From contig NZ_WAIE01000001.1 in the NCBI RefSeq assembly GCF_008830225.1, positions 992,001-1,056,000 of the forward strand: 64,000 nucleotides of DNA. Direction: 5' to 3'. Source of the DNA: Pseudodesulfovibrio senegalensis. GTDB lineage: Bacteria; Desulfobacterota; Desulfovibrionia; Desulfovibrionales; Desulfovibrionaceae. Below are positions 8,871 to 16,864 of this stretch, in pieces. Positions within the stretch are counted from its first letter, which is position 1. Each line of letters opens with the position of its first letter. Both the position numbers and the translations under genes were made by a program. The notes beneath the pieces are model-generated. The model saw nothing but the letters and a program-made list of their open reading frames with translations. It searched no databases and was not told the origin of the DNA.

Positions 8871-9136
8871 TTGGCCCGGTAGACCGTGGGGTGGTTGGCC
8901 GGAACTCTTTTTTTTAGCATACCTTGCTGTATCTGTTAGTTCCCGACTCTCTCCGACCTCACCTGTTTTCCAGGCTTATATTTAATATAAGCATGTATTG
9001 TGCCATTGGCAATGTCGACGCGCCGCCACTCATGATATGCTTTTGGAATTGCATATTTTTTTGAATACGACTATCGCCACGCAGCCCGGAACGATCCGGG
9101 CGGACGTCGGAAAAATGACCACCCGTCCATTTTGAA
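8871..9136. other. Intergenic region without a gene
   Basis: No coding sequence is visible. CCCGGA (9085-9090) and TCCGGG (9095-9100) make a small hairpin about 40 nt past the ADH synthase stop, the best candidate for its 3' end. The stretch around 8975-9000 is AT-rich. Confidence 0.5.
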
Positions 9137-9934
9137 TCAGGCCTGGAGCATCTCCATGGCGGCGTCCACGTCCCAATCCTCATGCACCACCTTGTTCAGC
9201 GCGGCCACGATGGCTTTGGGCGATTGGTTCTGGAAAATATTGCGCCCGACCGAAAGACCCGCGCCTCCGGCCTGCACGGAGTCATAGACCATTTGCACGA
9301 GGTCCCGGTCATTGTTGAGCTTGGGGCCGCCCGCAATGACTACCGGCACGCAGCAGCCGTCCGTGACTTTTGAGAACGAGTCCGGGTCGCCGGTATAGTT
9401 GACCTTGACGATGTCGGCTCCGAGTTCTGCGCCGACTCTGGCGCAATGGGCAACGACTGCCGGATCATATTCATTGGTGATTTTTTCTCCCCGGGCATAC
9501 ATCATGGCCAGAACCGGGATTCCCCACTCATTGGCTTCCGAGCAGATTCTGCCGAGGTCCGAAAGCATGTTCGCTTCGGTTTCGTCACCGAGGTTTATGT
9601 GCAGGCTGACCGCGTCCGCACCGAGCTTCAAGGCATCGGTTACGCTGGCCACGAGGCATTTGGCGTTTGGGTGCGGGGAAAGTGATGTGCTTGCGGAAAG
9701 ATGGATGATGAGGCCGATGTCACGTCCTCCCTGACGGTGGGAGCAGCGGGGGATGCCTTTATGCATGAGCATTGCGTTGGCGCCGCCTTCTGCCACCTGG
9801 TTGACGGTGTCGCGCAGGTCCACGAGTCCATAAATGGGGCCTACGGTTACGCCGTGATCCAAGGGAACGATGATGGTCCTGCCGTTGTTGCGGTTCATGA
9901 TCCGTTCGATGCGGATTGCCTTGCCGAGCTGCAT
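9137..9934 (-). CDS. 2-amino-3,7-dideoxy-D-threo-hept-6-ulosonate synthase (ADH synthase)
   Basis: A 265-residue class I aldolase-family enzyme with start at 9934 behind a clear AAGGAG site. It makes the first dedicated compound of the archaeal-type route to 3-dehydroquinate and aromatic amino acids, replacing DAHP synthase; this route is established in methanogens and also found in Desulfovibrio. Visible motifs are IIVPLDHGVTVGPIYGL near residue 20, the Schiff-base Lys region ADIVKVNYTGD near residue 170, and the phosphate-binding VIAGGPK and GGAGLSVGRNIFQ. The second enzyme (3-dehydroquinate synthase II) is not in this window. Upstream lies a Phe-rich leader peptide and a terminator, described separately, which probably control it. 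Confidence 0.9.
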   Translation of the reverse strand: MQLGKAIRIERIMNRNNGRTIIVPLDHGVTVGPIYGLVDLRDTVNQVAEGGANAMLMHKGIPRCSHRQGGRDIGLIIHLSASTSLSPHPNAKCLVASVTDALKLGADAVSLHINLGDETEANMLSDLGRICSEANEWGIPVLAMMYARGEKITNEYDPAVVAHCARVGAELGADIVKVNYTGDPDSFSKVTDGCCVPVVIAGGPKLNNDRDLVQMVYDSVQAGGAGLSVGRNIFQNQSPKAIVAALNKVVHEDWDVDAAMEMLQA

Positions 9935-9981
9935 GGTGTTTCTCCTTGCTTGCCCCGGCCTTGTCTGAAACCCCGGCTCAA

Positions 9982-10014
9982 TAAAAAAGGCCGCAGGTTT
10001 CAACCTGCGGCCTT
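9982..10014 (-). terminator. Leader terminator (attenuator) of the ADH synthase gene
   Basis: Reading leftwards, AAGGCCGCAGGTT (10014-10002) pairs with AACCTGCGGCCTT (9999-9987) in a perfect 13-bp stem followed by a run of T, about 50 nt before the start codon. Its 5' arm can instead pair over 9 bp (CCGCAGGTT with AACCTGCGG) with 10054-10065 inside the leader peptide, giving an antiterminator. The two structures exclude each other. Confidence 0.85.
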
Positions 10015-10036
10015 GGGCGTTTGATTGGGTATGTTT

Positions 10037-10123
10037 TCAGTCAAGCACGCCGTAACCGCAGGTTTTTCCAAAAAAGAAAAAACCGAAGAAAAAGAAAAAG
10101 CGGTTAAAATTGTTTGCGTACAT
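10037..10123 (-). CDS. Phe-rich attenuation leader peptide
   Basis: A 28-codon reading frame starting ATG at 10123 and stopping TGA at 10039-10037. Phe occupies positions 6, 9-13 and 15-18 (ten of 28), with Tyr at 2 and 24. The antiterminator arm (10065-10054) directly follows the Phe run (codons 9-18 at 10099-10070), and the stop codon lies between it and the terminator. This is the geometry of pheL/pheST-type attenuation: stalling at Phe codons frees the antiterminator arm; translation to the stop covers it. No ribosome site is visible, and with the proposed promoter the mRNA would start at or near the ATG, so leaderless initiation is possible. Confidence 0.85.
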   Translation of the reverse strand: MYANNFNRFFFFFGFFFFGKTCGYGVLD

Positions 10124-10129
10124 AAATTA

Positions 10130-10159
10130 CGCATAGAGCGGGAGCTGCAGTGCTGTCAA
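10130..10159 (-). promoter_or_regulatory. Probable sigma-70 promoter of the leader/ADH synthase unit
   Basis: On the minus strand TTGACA (10159-10154) is followed after 18 nt by TATGCG (10135-10130). The start point would fall at about 10123, the first base of the leader-peptide ATG. The -35 box is perfect; the -10 box is weak. Confidence 0.5.
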
Positions 10160-10175
10160 GAGACAATTGTTTGTT

Positions 10176-11150
10176 TCAGGACGGGTCTGTCCACAGGAAA
10201 CGGTCGCAAAAGCGGGGAGGGAGGTGCCGGACAATTCTGACCAGCAGGGCCACTGCAACTATGCTGAACAGGAAGCGTCCCCAGAATATGCCGGAAAAAT
10301 GTGCGCCGATGAGCATGAGTAGAAATGTGTCTTCGATCAGTGCGTGCGACATGCCCATGAGGGTGACGGAATAGAACACGTCCTGTTTGCTCAGGTTGCC
10401 GGAGCGCGCTTCCTTGATGATCAGGCCGCTGCCGTATGTCAGCCCCACGGTCAGGCCGATGACCGTGATGGCCGAAGCCTTGGGGCCGATGCCGATGATT
10501 TTGAGGATGGGCCTGAGGATCTTGTTGAGGATTTCAATAACGCCGCAGGCCGTGAGCAGGCGCATGATGGCCATGAGGGTCATGATGACAATAAAGATAT
10601 ATCCGAAGTTTCTGGCTTGGCCCAAGGCCCATTTTGTGATGGTCGGGTCCTGCGTGACTGAGGGGGAAAACATGATAGATGCGGGCTGGGTGAACATGTC
10701 GCCGGCGGAATACACAAGATGCAGGATGGCTCCCAGGGCAAAGGCTCCCAGCATGCGGATGAATGCCTGGAAGAGGAAGCGGGCTCCTGCCTTGCGTGAT
10801 ACCGCCGACTCCAAAGGCAGGGCGTGGGCGACGAGCATGAGGACTGCGAGCACTGTGGCCTGTTGTTGGGTGAGGGTGATGTCTTGCGCCAGCGACATGA
10901 AGATGATCAGGCCTGTATAGACGTTGTTGACGATGGCTCCTGCCCATACAAACCCTGTTTCCGCGGGCAGCCCCACCAGCCCCATGATCGGTTCCAGCGG
11001 CATGGCCACATAGGTTATCAGCCCGGAATCTTGAAGGATTTTGACGCCAACAACGATGGGGATCATGACCTTGAAGAGCGTCAGGGCCGACTCGATGCTG
11101 TCTTTGAGCAGGCTGCGGATGAATTCGATGATTTTTTCCGAGATCGACAT
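10176..11150 (-). CDS. Nucleoside-recognition (Gate) domain membrane protein
   Basis: A 324-residue polytopic membrane protein with about eight hydrophobic segments. Two repeat-like halves carry the Gate-domain style sequence (LFKVMIPIVVGVKILQDSGL near residue 24 and LRPILKIIGIGPKASAITVI near residue 210), as in nucleoside-recognition and spore-maturation-type proteins. The substrate is unknown. It ends 17 nt before the ADH synthase promoter and is followed upstream (to the right) by feoB in the same direction with a terminator between. Confidence 0.75.
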   Translation of the reverse strand: MSISEKIIEFIRSLLKDSIESALTLFKVMIPIVVGVKILQDSGLITYVAMPLEPIMGLVGLPAETGFVWAGAIVNNVYTGLIIFMSLAQDITLTQQQATVLAVLMLVAHALPLESAVSRKAGARFLFQAFIRMLGAFALGAILHLVYSAGDMFTQPASIMFSPSVTQDPTITKWALGQARNFGYIFIVIMTLMAIMRLLTACGVIEILNKILRPILKIIGIGPKASAITVIGLTVGLTYGSGLIIKEARSGNLSKQDVFYSVTLMGMSHALIEDTFLLMLIGAHFSGIFWGRFLFSIVAVALLVRIVRHLPPRFCDRFLWTDPS

Positions 11151-11204
11151 GGGGAATCCTTGCTTGTGATGGAGTGCGAATCTAGGCCAAAGACCGGAAA
11201 AAGA

Positions 11205-11233
11205 AAAGGGGAGACCGTTTGGCCTCCCCCTTA
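11205..11233 (-). terminator. Terminator after feoB
   Basis: Reading leftwards, AAGGGGGAGGCC pairs imperfectly with GGTCTCCCCTT and is followed by TTTTCTTTTT. It lies just downstream of the feoB stop codon at 11254. Confidence 0.7.
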
Positions 11234-11253
11234 TTTTTTGTTTGTGGTTGTGG

Positions 11254-13443
11254 TTACAGTATTCGGCTGGCTATCTGGAAGGCCGCAACGGCCATGCCGT
11301 ACGCCAGTGCGGTTGAGCCGATGACACTGAAGATTGCCCATTTCCAGCTTGATTCGCGGGCCATGGTCACCACGGTGACAAAGCAGGGCGCGTAGAGCAT
11401 GACAAAGAGAATCAGCGCAATGGCGCCGGCCTTGCTGAAGTTGGGATCGTTGGCGAGGCGTTGGGACAGCGGTTCCGCCGCTTCCGGGTCGACGTCGCCC
11501 AGCGAGTATGCCGTGCCCAACGTTGAAACAATGACTTCCTTGGCCGCAAATCCGCCCACCAGCGAGATGTTGGTGCGCCAGTTGAATCCTGCGAATCGTG
11601 TCACGGATTCAAGTGCGGTTCCCAGCCTGCCTGCAACGGTATTCCTGAGACTTTCTTCGGCTTCGGCATTGTCGATTCGTTGGAGGGAATCCTGGAGCGG
11701 GCCGATTATGTCGCCGTGAGCCCCCGCTGCTTCAGCCTCTTCGATCTGGAGGACAATGGGGGCGCGTTGGTTTTCAAAATGCGCAAGCCGTTGTTCCGGC
11801 AGGGACGGGAAGGTCATGGCCGCCCAGAGCAGGATGGATATTCCCAGAATGACGGTTCCTGCTTTTTTTGCATATTCCCACGTGCGTTCCCAGGTGTGGA
11901 TCAGCACACCCTGAAGCGTTGGCATCCGATAGGGAGGCAGTTCCATGACAAAGGGGGTGCTTTTGCCTCTGATGACGGTCCAGCGGAGCAGGCGGGCTAC
12001 AATCAGGGCCATGGCCCACGCCGTCAGTGTGATCAGCAACATGATGCTTGCGCCTTCTTGCGGGAAAAAGGCCGCCGCCAGCATAAGGAAGACGGGAACC
12101 TTGGCTCCACAGGTCATGTAGGGCGCAACAAAAAGTGTTGCCAGTTTTTCCCGTTTGCTGCGAAGTGTTCGAGTGGCCATGACTCCGGGCACGGCGCAGC
12201 CGCCGGCAATGCCGCCGGAAACAATGAAGGGCAGCACCGACGTGCCGTGGAGTCCGAAACTGCGGAATATGCGGTCAAGCATGTAGGCCATACGCGCAAC
12301 GTATCCTGAATCTTCCAGAGCGGAAATCATCAGGAACATGAACATGATCAGCGGGACGAATCCGAGCACGCCGCCAACGCCGTCTATGACTCCGGAGACA
12401 ATGAGCGAACGCAGCAAACCTTCGGGCATGACTCCGGCCACCGTGTCCCCCAGCCAGCCGAAGAGCGCCTCAAGCCAGTCCATGGGAACTTGGCCTACGG
12501 TGAATGTGACTTTGTAGATGAGATAGATGATTCCCAGCATGATCAGCGGACCAGCGATTTTGTGTGTGAGGACCTGATCCATTTTGTCGGACATGGTGAT
12601 CCGCTGCGTGTCCAGCATGGGGTAGTGGACGACCTTGCGGATGATTCCGGCGATATAGCCGTAGCGGAAATCGGCAATGATGGCGTCCGGCGTGGCGTTG
12701 AGTGTCTTGGTTGTATGATCCGCAACTTCCGCGGCCATTTGTTCCAGCTGTCTGGAAAGCTCCGGGTTGGCGGCCCGCCCTTTAAGCACCACGTCTTCAT
12801 CGTGCTCAAGGTATTTGATTCCGGTCCAACGGGCCGGAACCTTGTCCGTGAGGAAGGACTCTGCGGTAATGGCTTCTTCCATGGCCTCGAGCACGGGGTC
12901 GAGGTCAGGGCCATAGGAAATTCGCAGCGGAGACCACTGCCCCCTGTTTTTTTGCGCATGCTCCAGAGCCGCATCAAGAAGGTTTTTTGATCCCTGTCCG
13001 AGCCGTGCGACGGTTTCAATGGCCGGGCATTCCGTGAACTCTGCGAGTTGTGACGTGTCGATGGTCTTTCCACTGTCGCGCACTTCGTCCATCATGTTCA
13101 GTGCAAGAACCACGGGAATGCCCATTTCCCTGAATTGAACGCCAAGGTAGAGGTTCCTTTCGAGTGCGTTGGCGTTGAGCACGTCCACCACGACTTCGGG
13201 ACGTTCGTTTACAAGATAGTTCCTGGCAACAAGTTCTTCCTGTGTGTAAGCGGTCAGTGAATATGTACCGGGGAGATCGACGATTTCGATATTGACGTCG
13301 TTGTGGCGCATCATCCCTGATTTTTTTTCAACGGTAACTCCGGGCCAGTTGCCTACGTGCTGTCGGGCTCCGGTCAAGACATTGAACAGGGTGGTTTTAC
13401 CGCAGTTCGGGTTGCCGGCAAGAGCAACGGTGATATCCTTCAT
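11254..13443 (-). CDS. feoB: Ferrous iron transport GTPase/permease FeoB
   Basis: A 729-residue inner-membrane Fe(II) importer. The N-terminal G domain shows the P-loop GNPNCGKTTLFN (residues 10-21), the G3 motif DLPGTYSLTAYTQ and G4 NMMDE near residue 117. A helical GDI-like region follows, then Gate-type membrane segments from about residue 285. Conserved FeoB motifs include VSGGIAGGCAVPGVMATRTL near residue 415. Length is slightly short of the E. coli protein (773). It follows feoA after 4 nt and is probably Fur-regulated through the box upstream of feoA. Confidence 0.95.
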   Translation of the reverse strand: MKDITVALAGNPNCGKTTLFNVLTGARQHVGNWPGVTVEKKSGMMRHNDVNIEIVDLPGTYSLTAYTQEELVARNYLVNERPEVVVDVLNANALERNLYLGVQFREMGIPVVLALNMMDEVRDSGKTIDTSQLAEFTECPAIETVARLGQGSKNLLDAALEHAQKNRGQWSPLRISYGPDLDPVLEAMEEAITAESFLTDKVPARWTGIKYLEHDEDVVLKGRAANPELSRQLEQMAAEVADHTTKTLNATPDAIIADFRYGYIAGIIRKVVHYPMLDTQRITMSDKMDQVLTHKIAGPLIMLGIIYLIYKVTFTVGQVPMDWLEALFGWLGDTVAGVMPEGLLRSLIVSGVIDGVGGVLGFVPLIMFMFLMISALEDSGYVARMAYMLDRIFRSFGLHGTSVLPFIVSGGIAGGCAVPGVMATRTLRSKREKLATLFVAPYMTCGAKVPVFLMLAAAFFPQEGASIMLLITLTAWAMALIVARLLRWTVIRGKSTPFVMELPPYRMPTLQGVLIHTWERTWEYAKKAGTVILGISILLWAAMTFPSLPEQRLAHFENQRAPIVLQIEEAEAAGAHGDIIGPLQDSLQRIDNAEAEESLRNTVAGRLGTALESVTRFAGFNWRTNISLVGGFAAKEVIVSTLGTAYSLGDVDPEAAEPLSQRLANDPNFSKAGAIALILFVMLYAPCFVTVVTMARESSWKWAIFSVIGSTALAYGMAVAAFQIASRIL

Positions 13444-13447
13444 AAGC

Positions 13448-13690
13448 TTATTGCTCCCGGGGTTCGACCGTGATGTGGTCGGCTTCGCTGTTGCGGAGTG
13501 TCAGGGTGAAATCCTTGAGCCGCAGGGCAACCGGATCGCGCAGGGGAGCCTTGCCGATGACCATGATTTCGGTCCCGGGGATCAGGCCCATGTCCCGTAT
13601 CCTGCGACCGAGTTCTCCCTTGGCCGCCACGCTCGTTATTTTGAGTTGCTGGTTGACTTTGGCCTTGCGCAGGCAGATTGCATTGCTCAT
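13448..13690 (-). CDS. feoA: FeoA SH3-domain protein
   Basis: An 80-residue protein with the FeoA pattern GELGRRIRDMGLIPGTEIMVIGKAPLRDP at residues 25-53, split here by description: the core RRIRDMGLIPGTEI is diagnostic. It is a small cytoplasmic SH3-like protein that activates FeoB. The start at 13690 is preferred over longer readings because the family begins close to this point. It lies 4 nt upstream of feoB. Confidence 0.93.
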   Translation of the reverse strand: MSNAICLRKAKVNQQLKITSVAAKGELGRRIRDMGLIPGTEIMVIGKAPLRDPVALRLKDFTLTLRNSEADHITVEPREQ

Positions 13691-13721
13691 GGAATGATTC
13701 TCCGTGTATTGGTGCGGGAAT

Positions 13722-13736
13722 TGAAAATCGTTTTCA
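13722..13736. promoter_or_regulatory. Fur-box-like palindrome upstream of feoA
   Basis: TGAAAATCGTTTTCA is a 7-1-7 palindrome 32 nt before the feoA start, between feoA and the Cys-rich protein gene. This matches the form of Fur operators, so iron-dependent repression of feoAB is expected. The match is by eye. Confidence 0.7.
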
Positions 13737-13743
13737 TTTTTGG

Positions 13744-13938
13744 TCATGAAAGACGGTGTTCGTGCAAGCCGTTTTTCAGGTCCATATCCTTTTCGCTGCA
13801 TGACTTGCTGCCTGGACACTTGGTGCATCCTGTACAGGCGCATGAGATGCCCCGTCCGTTCATTTGACGGTACAGGCGTCGCAGCACGAAAAAAAATGCA
13901 ACAGCCACAATGGCCGCTGTGATGATTGTATCTGTCAT
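13744..13938 (-). CDS. FeoB-associated Cys-rich membrane protein
   Basis: A 64-residue protein with one N-terminal membrane helix (residues 5-20), a basic stretch LRRLYRQMNGRG, and a Cys cluster CACTGCTKCPGSKSC at about residues 33-47. This is the small Cys-rich protein often encoded with FeoA/FeoB in place of FeoC. It may bind iron or an Fe-S cluster near the transporter. It is the first gene of the feo cluster, with the Fur-like box between it and feoA. Confidence 0.85.
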   Translation of the reverse strand: MTDTIITAAIVAVAFFFVLRRLYRQMNGRGISCACTGCTKCPGSKSCSEKDMDLKNGLHEHRLS

Positions 13939-13950
13939 GGTTCCCTCAAA

Positions 13951-13972
13951 TGTTCAATATGGACATTGAACA
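13951..13972. promoter_or_regulatory. Perfect inverted repeat upstream of the feo cluster
   Basis: TGTTCAAT (13951-13958) and ATTGAACA (13965-13972) are separated by 6 nt, 12 nt before the Cys-rich protein gene. A further ATATTGAA half-site follows at about 13980. The form is that of a dimeric repressor site but is not a standard Fur box; the binding protein is unknown. Confidence 0.55.
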
Positions 13973-14123
13973 AATAGTGATATTGAAAATCGGTGTCAAG
14001 TCGAGGCTTGCTTTTTTGTCAAAAAAAAGTATCAGCCACATGATACATGATGTCGCACGAGGGAATCTCTTGTTTTTCCTTTGCCACTGTGCTGAAATAT
14101 GATGCGAAATCAGTGAGGGGTGT

Positions 14124-14798
14124 GTGAATAAAATCAAGCTACTGCTCGTTGCCGAGTCCGGCATGGCCCGCGACGCCTATCGGGACGAGCTGTTCAAATT
14201 GGGTGTGGAGGTTGACTGTATCTCCGATCCGGACGGGATGGAGGGGCAGCTTTGCGATGTGCCGTATAGCGGTATTCTTGTGGACGTTCCGACCATGATC
14301 CGTTCCGAAAGCACGAACAAGGGCCGCGTTTCCTCTGTCATGGACAGGTTCCCTGTATTGCGCCTGTTATACAACGGGGATCGTGGAGGCATTCGCGGTC
14401 TTTCGCATGGAGGCACAGTACGGGACAACAAGTCTTTGAAATCGTTTGTTCTGAACGAGTGTCTGACGTTTTCCCCGAGGACCATCCGGCGTTCCCGCCG
14501 CTCCGACCTCGTGCTTAACGTTTTGCTTGCAGCCGATGCGGATGATTTCGGAAAGCGGCATGAACGGACAGTGACCGTGAATGTTTCCGAACAAGGGTGT
14601 TTTGTCTATTCAACAGGAGAATGGGAGGATGACCAGACCGCGTGGATGGTCGTCAATGAACTTGATGACAAGACTCCCATTGGCCTGCATGTGCACTGGG
14701 CCCGTTTTTGGGGAGAAATGACAAGGATTCCCGGGATCGGGACCAGTTATTCATCCATTCAGCCCGGCCAGCTCGAGCAGATTCGGCACCTTCTTTAA
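14124..14798 (+). CDS. PilZ-type protein with receiver-like N-terminus
   Basis: A 224-residue protein starting GTG behind a GAGGGG site. Residues 1-100 read like a degenerate receiver fold (KIKLLLVAESGMARDAYRDE) without a clear phospho-acceptor Asp pocket. The C-terminal half has RRSRRSDLVLNVLL near residue 125 and VNVSEQGCFVYS near residue 155, the two PilZ c-di-GMP-binding elements. It probably acts as a cytoplasmic c-di-GMP receptor. It is followed after 9 nt by a small membrane protein. PilZ assignment is likely, the receiver-like part uncertain. Confidence 0.7.
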   Translation: MNKIKLLLVAESGMARDAYRDELFKLGVEVDCISDPDGMEGQLCDVPYSGILVDVPTMIRSESTNKGRVSSVMDRFPVLRLLYNGDRGGIRGLSHGGTVRDNKSLKSFVLNECLTFSPRTIRRSRRSDLVLNVLLAADADDFGKRHERTVTVNVSEQGCFVYSTGEWEDDQTAWMVVNELDDKTPIGLHVHWARFWGEMTRIPGIGTSYSSIQPGQLEQIRHLL

Positions 14799-14807
14799 GG
14801 AGAAAGC

Positions 14808-15002
14808 ATGGCAGACGACAACAAGCGTTTTTTCGAGTGGGTCGAAGTCCTGTCCAAAGGAATTCTTCTCGGTGGGTCGATTGGGGCCATCGTGGGGTGG
14901 TTCGATATCATTCCGCTTGCCAAAGGGGTTGCTTTGGGAGGCCTGTGTGGCTGTCTGGCCGCCATCAATTTCAAGCAACGCCGGGATGACCGGTCAGAGT
15001 AG
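14808..15002 (+). CDS. Small membrane protein
   Basis: A 64-residue protein with two hydrophobic stretches (about residues 15-34 and 37-53) rich in Gly, and charged ends. A GGAG ribosome site precedes it. It is in an operon with the PilZ-type protein. No family recognised. Confidence 0.65.
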   Translation: MADDNKRFFEWVEVLSKGILLGGSIGAIVGWFDIIPLAKGVALGGLCGCLAAINFKQRRDDRSE

Positions 15003-15020
15003 TTTGGTTGGAAAGCATAA

Positions 15021-15052
15021 GGGCCGCACCTTCGGGTGCGGCCCTTTTTTTT
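15021..15052 (+). terminator. Strong intrinsic terminator
   Basis: GGGCCGCACC-TTCG-GGTGCGGCCC (15021-15044) with a UUCG-type tetraloop is followed by T9. It ends the PilZ/small-protein operon; its tail abuts the stop codon of the convergent ABC gene. Confidence 0.92.
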
Positions 15053-15783
15053 TATAGAATCTGGCTGAGGAACAGTTTCGTCCGGTCGTGTTCCGGGCTG
15101 GTGAAGAAATGTTCGGGCGGGCCAACCTCGATGACCTTGCCTTCGTCCATGAACACGACGTGGTCTGCAACTTCACGGGCAAAGCCCATTTCATGCGTTA
15201 CAACCACCATGGTCATGCCTTCGGTGGCCAGCGTCTTCATCACGTCCAGAACTTCTCCGATCATTTCCGGATCCAAGGCGGATGTGGGCTCGTCAAAGAG
15301 CATGACCTTGGGATCCATTGCCAGCGCACGGGCAATGGCCACGCGCTGCTGCTGTCCTCCCGAGAGCTGTGCCGGGTGCACGTGTGCCTTGTCGTGTATG
15401 CCAACCTTGTTGAGCAGCTTCATGGCACTTTCCACGGATTCGGCCTTGTTGCGCTTGCGAACCGATGTCTGCCCGATGGTGACATTTTCCAGCACGGAGA
15501 GATGCGGAAACAGGTTGAAGGATTGGAAGACCATTCCTACTTCCATGCGGATTTTATTGATGTCGGTTTTTGGCGCGAGGATGTCCACGCCGTCGATGAG
15601 GATTTGTCCCTCGTCAGCATATTCAAGGCGGTTCAGACAACGCAAAAACGTGGATTTGCCCGAACCGGACGGACCGATGACCACAACGACTTCACCGGGG
15701 TTGACGTGGTAGCTGACGTTGTGAAGCGCCTGTACCTCGTGCGGAACGTAGAATGTTTTGAAGATGTTTTGTACGTCAATCAT
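15052..15783 (-). CDS. Amino-acid ABC transporter, ATPase (GlnQ-like)
   Basis: A 243-residue polar-amino-acid uptake ATPase. Walker A is GPSGSGKST (near residue 36), signature LSGGQQQR (near 137), Walker [14 protein letters not shown] (near 160) and the switch His in VVVTHEMGF. It overlaps the permease stop by 1 nt. With the permease and binding protein it forms a complete importer; the substrate is not readable. Confidence 0.93.
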   Translation of the reverse strand: MIDVQNIFKTFYVPHEVQALHNVSYHVNPGEVVVVIGPSGSGKSTFLRCLNRLEYADEGQILIDGVDILAPKTDINKIRMEVGMVFQSFNLFPHLSVLENVTIGQTSVRKRNKAESVESAMKLLNKVGIHDKAHVHPAQLSGGQQQRVAIARALAMDPKVMLFDEPTSALDPEMIGEVLDVMKTLATEGMTMVVVTHEMGFAREVADHVVFMDEGKVIEVGPPEHFFTSPEHDRTKLFLSQIL

Positions 15784-16802
15784 CAGTCTACCATCCTTCG
15801 CTCAAGGTATTGCACGAACATGGACAGGGAAAAGGTTATGACCAGATACAGAAGGCCGCACATGAGCCACAGCTCATAGGGCATGAGGCTTGTTGTGACA
15901 GCCTCCCGTGTGGCCTTGGTCAGCTCCCGTATGGCGATTACGCCAAGGAGTGACGAGTCCTTGATCAGGCTGATGAACTGGCCTGCAAGAGGGGGGAGTA
16001 TACGTTTAAAGGCCTGCGGCAGAATGATCTTGCGCATTGCCAGCCCCGTGGTCATGCCCAGGGATCGAGCGGCCTCCATCTGTCCCTTGTGGATGGATTG
16101 GATTCCCGCACGGACGATTTCCGCCACATAGGCCCCCGCAAAAATGGCCAGACTGGCAACGCCGAACCACAGGCTCGGGATTTCAGGAAGGCCGGCCCTG
16201 GCCAACAGGGTGTTGATCAACGTTCCCAGAACAAAGTACCAGATCATGATCTGCACGAGCAGTGGAGAGCCGCGGATGAGCTCGATATATGTAATGGAGC
16301 TCCACTTGAGCGCCGGGTTGTTCGACACTCGTGCCAGTCCTGCAAACAGCCCGAGCAGGATACCGAAGAAGATGCCGAGACTGCTGAGTTCCATGGTCAG
16401 TATAAGGCCCTGAATGAACAGGCCGGGCTTCCATTTCTTGTAGGCGCTCAGTTCGTCGCCCATGTAGACGGTGTCGCCCTGTTGAACCATAAGGCCCTTG
16501 GCCGGGACCTTGTATTGTTCGGATTCTCCATCACCATGGACCACGACGATGCTTTCTTCGCCTTTGGTCGTGACAGAGGTCACCTCTCCTGCTATTTTCG
16601 AACGTATCTCTATGGTGTCTTCGTAAAGAAAATATTGTGGAACCCTGTTCCAGCGCCAGATGTACTCGGCCTTTTGCGTGGCGTAATAAAAGCCTAGGCA
16701 GACGATGAACAGCCCTATAAAAAAGACGACCTTCCACATGGTTTGCCTGCGTGCAAAACTTCTGTGGCCGGTATTTCTTCCTCGTACCATGTTTTTTCCC
16801 AT
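15783..16802 (-). CDS. Amino-acid ABC transporter, permease (HisM/GlnP-like)
   Basis: A 339-residue membrane protein. A single N-terminal membrane helix (about residues 24-40) is followed by a ~90-residue periplasmic insert, unusual for this family, then the standard five-helix permease domain with the EAA-loop motif [20 protein letters not shown] near residue 243 (20 residues shown). The start could be 16802 or the Met at 16790; neither has a strong ribosome site. It forms the channel for the substrate delivered by the protein encoded upstream. Confidence 0.88.
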   Translation of the reverse strand: MGKNMVRGRNTGHRSFARRQTMWKVVFFIGLFIVCLGFYYATQKAEYIWRWNRVPQYFLYEDTIEIRSKIAGEVTSVTTKGEESIVVVHGDGESEQYKVPAKGLMVQQGDTVYMGDELSAYKKWKPGLFIQGLILTMELSSLGIFFGILLGLFAGLARVSNNPALKWSSITYIELIRGSPLLVQIMIWYFVLGTLINTLLARAGLPEIPSLWFGVASLAIFAGAYVAEIVRAGIQSIHKGQMEAARSLGMTTGLAMRKIILPQAFKRILPPLAGQFISLIKDSSLLGVIAIRELTKATREAVTTSLMPYELWLMCGLLYLVITFSLSMFVQYLERRMVD

Positions 16803-16822
16803 ACCTTAGCGAAAAAGAGAAA

Positions 16823-16851
16823 GCCGGGGACTGCGTGGTGCAGCCCCCGGC
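16823..16851 (-). terminator. Intergenic hairpin between binding protein and permease genes
   Basis: GCCGGGGACTGC (16823-16834) pairs with GCAGCCCCCGGC (16840-16851), one mismatch, and reading leftwards is followed by CTTTCTCTTTTTC. It probably gives partial termination, so that the binding protein is made in excess of the membrane components. Confidence 0.65.
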
Positions 16852-16864
16852 CGAAGCGTGCATG

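Noticed and set aside
13946-14164. Minus-strand frame across the feo/PilZ intergenic region
   Set aside because: It covers the divergent promoter region with an operator-like dyad and has no coding character.
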